DNA of 64,000 nt, taken from assembly GCA_009760855.2 (NCBI GenBank), contig WPIO01000006.1, positions 7,198,501 to 7,262,500 of the forward strand, given 5' to 3'. The stretch is from Cristatella mucedo. Taxonomy: Eukaryota; Bryozoa; Phylactolaemata; Cristatellidae. Position numbers and translations under genes: made by a program. The notes beneath the pieces were generated by a model. It was not told the origin of the DNA and did no database searches. It worked only from the letters and a program-made list of their open reading frames with translations. Position 1 is the first letter of the stretch, and each line of letters begins with the position of its first letter. Positions 60,481 to 64,000 of the stretch are shown piece after piece.

Positions 60481-61479
60481 CTTTCCGGTGTGGGTGCCTG
60501 GGTCTGACTCACCAGATCTTCCCTAGCTGACGTCATAGATCCGCTTCGTCGAGCGTCCACCGCAGGGGTCGGCTGCTTGTAGGGCGCTGCACGCACATTC
60601 GCTACGGCCTTTAGCCGGCAGCCTGCTCGGACCGGTTAATCACTGCGCGAGTCAATTGACCGATATAATCGCTGGCTTGCCGCTTTCCGCCCGCTTCTCC
60701 GGCTGTCATGGACGTTCTCTTTTTTTTTTTTTTTTACTCCTTCCTCATCTCCAGAGCTGTCGACCCGACTACGGCGAGTACTAGCAAGAGCCAGCAAGTA
60801 ATTTTACTCAATTCGTCCGTGGAAAAGCGTGTCACCAAGCATCTCGCGTGCTGAGAATAATCTCGCTCGTCAATCAGCACGCCGGCTCGCGTGCCCGCGC
60901 TAGCGGCTGTAAAATGTCTAGTAAAAAGGTTAGGTTTCAAAGACGCTACAAAAGTGCTTTCTTTTTTCTCCTGTTCTCATTTAATGGTTGCCACACGCAT
61001 TGGATAGTCAAAATAGTTGTATTTCATTCGAGCGGCCTATTATTTTTCTTCGATATTATGCCGCCGGTCTCGGAGTGCGAGGCGCTAGATGCCCGCCCAG
61101 GAATGGATTCTCTTTTATTGTAAGTTCTTGTTCCGCACTCGGAGGTGCGCAAATGTCTTGTGTCAAAAGGCACCGTACCTACTGAATGAAGTCACTATGA
61201 ACGATAGAGAAACGCTGGCATGCAAAATTAAGACGGAGGACGAGAAAAAGGGAAGAAGAGAATCAATTTCTCGCTTTGCAAATGTCGAGTCAATTAGGCC
61301 GACGAGCCGCTGAAGCCTCCACCCCAACCGAGCTCGTCTAGTTTAGCTCCCCGAGCTACTTGACGCTGACTTGATCACTAATTTGGAAAAAAAATTAAGA
61401 CAAACTCCAACCAAACCTCAATTTTAATAATTTCAAATAACTCTATCAACAAGATAAAGGCGCCAGGCAACTTTAGGGA
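60481..61479. other. No recognised gene
   Basis: A T17-type homopolymer at about 60720-60736. Open frames here have no recognisable domain. Confidence 0.4.
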
Positions 61480-62157
61480 TGTGCCAGCAGGCATTTACAC
61501 CTGGTGCAAAACTCTGGAGCTAGGCTTGTCTGCCGTGATAATCGCAGTTACCACATCACATCACTTTTCGTCGACCTGCACTGTCTCCCAGTCAAGCAAT
61601 GCATCGACTTCAAGCTGCCGTCATTCACGTTTAGGTCCCTTCATTCATTGGCTCCCGCCTCCCTGTGCGATCTAATCCACCACCCCGCTGAACATCGTAC
61701 CGCTTGCTTTTCGGAATTAAATCATTTACGTAAACCTCGTTCGAACCTCCAAATCCTTTGGAGACCGAGCCTTTAGGTCTTGAGCTCCCAAAACCTGGAA
61801 CTCGCTTCCGAATTGCATCACGACATTGCCCTTGATTTGATCGAATTTAAAAAGTAAACTAAAAATGCATATATTTATCGAACCATTTAGAGGGTCTATG
61901 TGATTCGCCTTATATGTGCTTATGCGTGCAGACATTGTGCAAGCTGCCGCTAACCCTATTTGCTTACTGACCTTGTGCGCGTCACCCGTAACCAAGTTAC
62001 GCTTGTCGTCTCGCTACCGCCAGCCATTCGTTCGAGCTTCCATTGCAGCAATGTGCCTAGAAAGAGATTTAGTTCTCTGAGGGCGCTATATTAAAGTTTA
62101 TTATTATTTTAATATTAATATTATCATTACTGTTATTATATTATTATTATTATTATT
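61480..62157 (+). mobile_element. LINE-A 3' end copy upstream of the GH3 gene
   Basis: C-terminal ORF sequence in broken frames (remnant 61504-61776), the 3' UTR, terminal box (GTGCCTAGAAAGAGATTTAG, TTCTCTGAGGGCGCTATA) and a long ATT/AAT microsatellite ending about 110 bp before the proposed GH3 start. Confidence 0.9.
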
Positions 62158-62266
62158 GTTGAATTTGGGTGCGGCTGACAGAAGACATATGTCGGTGAAG
62201 GTCAAGATAAAAAGTTATGCCGGCTGTGAGAATCAAATGGGCTCACTGTATGTTGCCTGCCAGAGG

Positions 62267-62586
62267 ATGTGGAATTGCGTTGCTGTGGCGGTCTCCTTTG
62301 CTCTTGTGATTAGCACGAGAGCTCATAGCTTTGAGGATTATCCATTTAGGAATGTATCGTTGAGCTGGTCCGATCGCGTTAACGATCTTGTCAGTCGCCT
62401 AACAGTTCAAGACATCGTCGAGCAACTGGCGAGGGGCGGGGCTGGACCCAACGGCGGACCAGCGCCGTCGATACCACGCCTTGGTATACTTCCGTACCAG
62501 TGGAATACTGAATGTTTGCACGGAGATGCTGAAGCTGGAAATGCAACCTCATTTCCAGAGGCCATCGGCTTAGCTGCTGCATTTAG
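62267..62586 (+). CDS. GH3 family glycosidase (beta-xylosidase/beta-glucosidase-like), exon 1
   Basis: First coding exon of a secreted glycoside hydrolase family 3 enzyme, a family that removes terminal beta-linked sugars from oligosaccharides. From ATG 62267 (A at -3) the product has a signal peptide (MWNCVAVAVSFALVISTRAHS), then FEDYPFRN, and the start of the GH3 barrel: DRVNDLVSRLTVQDIVEQL, IPRLGILPYQWNTECLHGDA and ATSFPEAIGLAAAF. These are the conserved N-terminal blocks of GH3 beta-xylosidase-like proteins. The exon ends in phase 2 at TTTAG|GTAATG (GT 62587-62588). An upstream in-frame ATG at 62237 would give a longer leader; 62267 has the better context. The catalytic aspartate lies in later exons outside the window. 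Confidence 0.88.
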
Positions 62587-62807
62587 GTAATGCTACAATG
62601 TCGGTCGCGTACTCTACGCAGTGGTATATTAGTTCTTCAAGCTTTGAGATGAGGTTCGCACGGGCTTGTACCGTTGAGCTACCGCGTACACTGCAGTAAG
62701 GAAAAACAACAAGCTAGAATTGGTCTTGCGCCAATGGGCGAGTTGTGCGCTCTGGTTCTTGCCGCGTCTCATCCAAGATGTGGTGTAACCATGTTTCATG
62801 ACTTTAG
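62587..62807 (+). other. GH3 intron 1
   Basis: 221 bp, GTAATG to TGACTTTAG, much shorter than the RUNX introns. Confidence 0.8.
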
Positions 62808-62967
62808 CCAGGAGGTCGTCTATGAGGTATCGCAAGCTACAGGTTTCGAAGTCCGAGCGAAGCATAATGATTTCGTCGAGCGTGGAGATTACACTGACCA
62901 TACCGGCCTGAGCTGCTTCAGCCCGGTAATCAATATTATGCGTCATCCTTTTTGGGGCAGAAACCAG
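62808..62967 (+). CDS. GH3 family glycosidase, exon 2
   Basis: Joining AG (exon 1) to C here gives serine and a continuous family-like sequence AAAFSQEVVYEVSQATGFEV, then RAKHNDFVERGDYTDHTGL and SCFSPVINIMRHPFWGRNQ. These are strongly conserved GH3 barrel blocks (the NIMRHPxWGRNQ region is close to the substrate pocket). The exon ends in phase 0 at AACCAG|GTGAGA (GT 62968-62969). The next expected block, ETYGEDP-like, is not present up to 64000, so intron 2 is at least 1 kb and the gene is partial here. Confidence 0.88.
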
Positions 62968-64000
62968 GTGAGAAGATAAGGTATAGTCGGTAGGTCCATG
63001 CTCGCTTTCTAATCTTTAATAAATGTTTTTCACTCGTCTTCATCTTATAGCGAGGATTGCTGCATTAGCAAGACTCGGGTTTCTGTAGGCGATTGGAGGA
63101 GCTTGGTCTAATTCTTTCTTGTATGTATATATGTTATATATATAATATGTATATACATATAATATATAATTATATATATACATAATATATATGTATATAT
63201 ATAATTTATTTATATAGCGCCCCAAGAGAACTTAATCTCTATTCAGGCGCTTCACATATGCCTCGGGGCTCGAGCCCAAGACCTCAGTCAGACCTTGGTC
63301 GGGGCGAGCACTTTAACCGCTAGACCAAACCAGCTCGGCTGGACAACTCACGATCTGCTCTGATGGTGATGGACGGCAACTAGATAACACACTGGCCGGG
63401 GTTTCGGGTCTATATTTGCACGGCAACAACATTGAGTCTTGATGAGGGATGATGGGAATCGTCAACTTAGCATATGGCTACGGTGTCTTAAAAATCATGC
63501 ATACGTGCTTTTTGTTTGGTGGAATTATCGGCCAGACTTTTAGCTGTAAGCTATACGTGTAAATGAATTGTTGTGCTCTATTGCTGTTTTATCACAAGCC
63601 TAGCCCAGCCTTCTATCGAAAGTCGATATAGCTGAGCATTCGCGCGAGCCACACGGGCACCTGCAGTGAATGTAGGTCCGTAGCGATTTTCACTCAATGC
63701 CTTTGGCGCATGCCCTTTGCTAGTCTGTAATCGTCCAGCCACCTTGCTACTCTTTAAGCGTGGCCTGCTAGTGACAGAATGAGCTGAGGATCTCTGTATG
63801 TCATGTGATCCCACCACATCATCAAGCTGGTACGGTTTCTCGTGGTCTTGCTGAATTGCAGTTTCAGCTCATCAGCTTGCATGCATAGTCGGCCCATATT
63901 GCATGCAAGTGACAACCCGCCATGCCGGAACGCACATGTGCGTGCTCTTTCTGCATAAGTCGTAGTCTTGTCGTATATTAGAAGCACTGTCATATGCATG
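62968..64000 (+). other. GH3 intron 2 (partial)
   Basis: Starts GTGAGA. Contains a (TA)-rich patch at 63118-63200 and a reverse SINE-1 (63202-63340). The remaining 660 bp show no recognised exon on either strand. Confidence 0.6.
63202..63340 (-). mobile_element. SINE-1 copy, reverse strand, in GH3 intron 2
   Basis: Tail at the left (GCGCCCCAAGAGAAC, CTATTCAGGCGCTTCAC) and tRNA-like head at the right (GGGGCTCGAGCCC, GGTCTAGCGGTTAAAGTGC) on the minus strand. Nearly identical to the copy in RUNX intron 1. Confidence 0.9.

Overview
This window is nuclear DNA from an animal, very probably an invertebrate with a large, repeat-rich genome. Genes are few and split by introns with GT..AG borders. Much of the rest is LINE, SINE and DNA-transposon debris with microsatellites. 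A Runt-domain transcription factor and a secreted animal-type GH3 glycosidase fix the kingdom as Metazoa. The GH3 type, the L2/CR1-like LINEs and the tRNA-derived SINEs would suit a mollusc, another spiralian or a sponge, but I cannot name the phylum.

Layout. 0.1-9.4 kb: fragments of two LINE families (called LINE-A and LINE-B here), one SINE, a CAGCC array and an 840-bp GA-rich array. 9.6-11 kb: a CpG-rich block holding one candidate first coding exon (10485-10563) with a good splice donor. 11-35 kb: no recognisable gene; LINE and SINE copies, an 806-bp pogo/Tigger-like element with TA target duplication, several perfect hairpins, and a LINE-B inserted into a reverse-strand LINE-A.

35.8-48.2 kb: a RUNX (Runt-related) gene on the + strand. 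I rebuilt five coding exons from splice sites, reading phase and protein similarity: 35846/35851-36259, 39228-39341, 40348-40527, 43600-43774 and 47208-48249. Exons 1 and 2 encode the Runt DNA-binding domain. The last exon ends in the Groucho-recruiting VWRPY motif. All junctions are phase-compatible and give a 639-residue protein.

48.2-53.9 kb: a GATC-rich inverted repeat, a perfect 104-bp palindrome, a 187-bp element closely resembling the SPIN family of hAT transposons (known for horizontal transfer between animals), and SINE pieces. 54.0-57.0 kb: a GC-rich gene for an alanine-rich, low-complexity protein of unknown function, with an unresolved intron and a probable frameshift near its 3' end. 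57-62 kb: SINE and LINE fragments and a GGC run. 62.27-62.97 kb: the first two exons of a secreted GH3 (beta-xylosidase/beta-glucosidase-like) enzyme that runs off the right edge.

Two SINE families are present. SINE-1 has a tRNA-like head and a tail matching the LINE-A 3' end, so LINE-A machinery probably mobilised it. SINE-2 has a different tail with no partner LINE visible here. Nested insertions give a partial relative chronology of the elements. Family labels rest on my reading of the sequence; no database search was possible.
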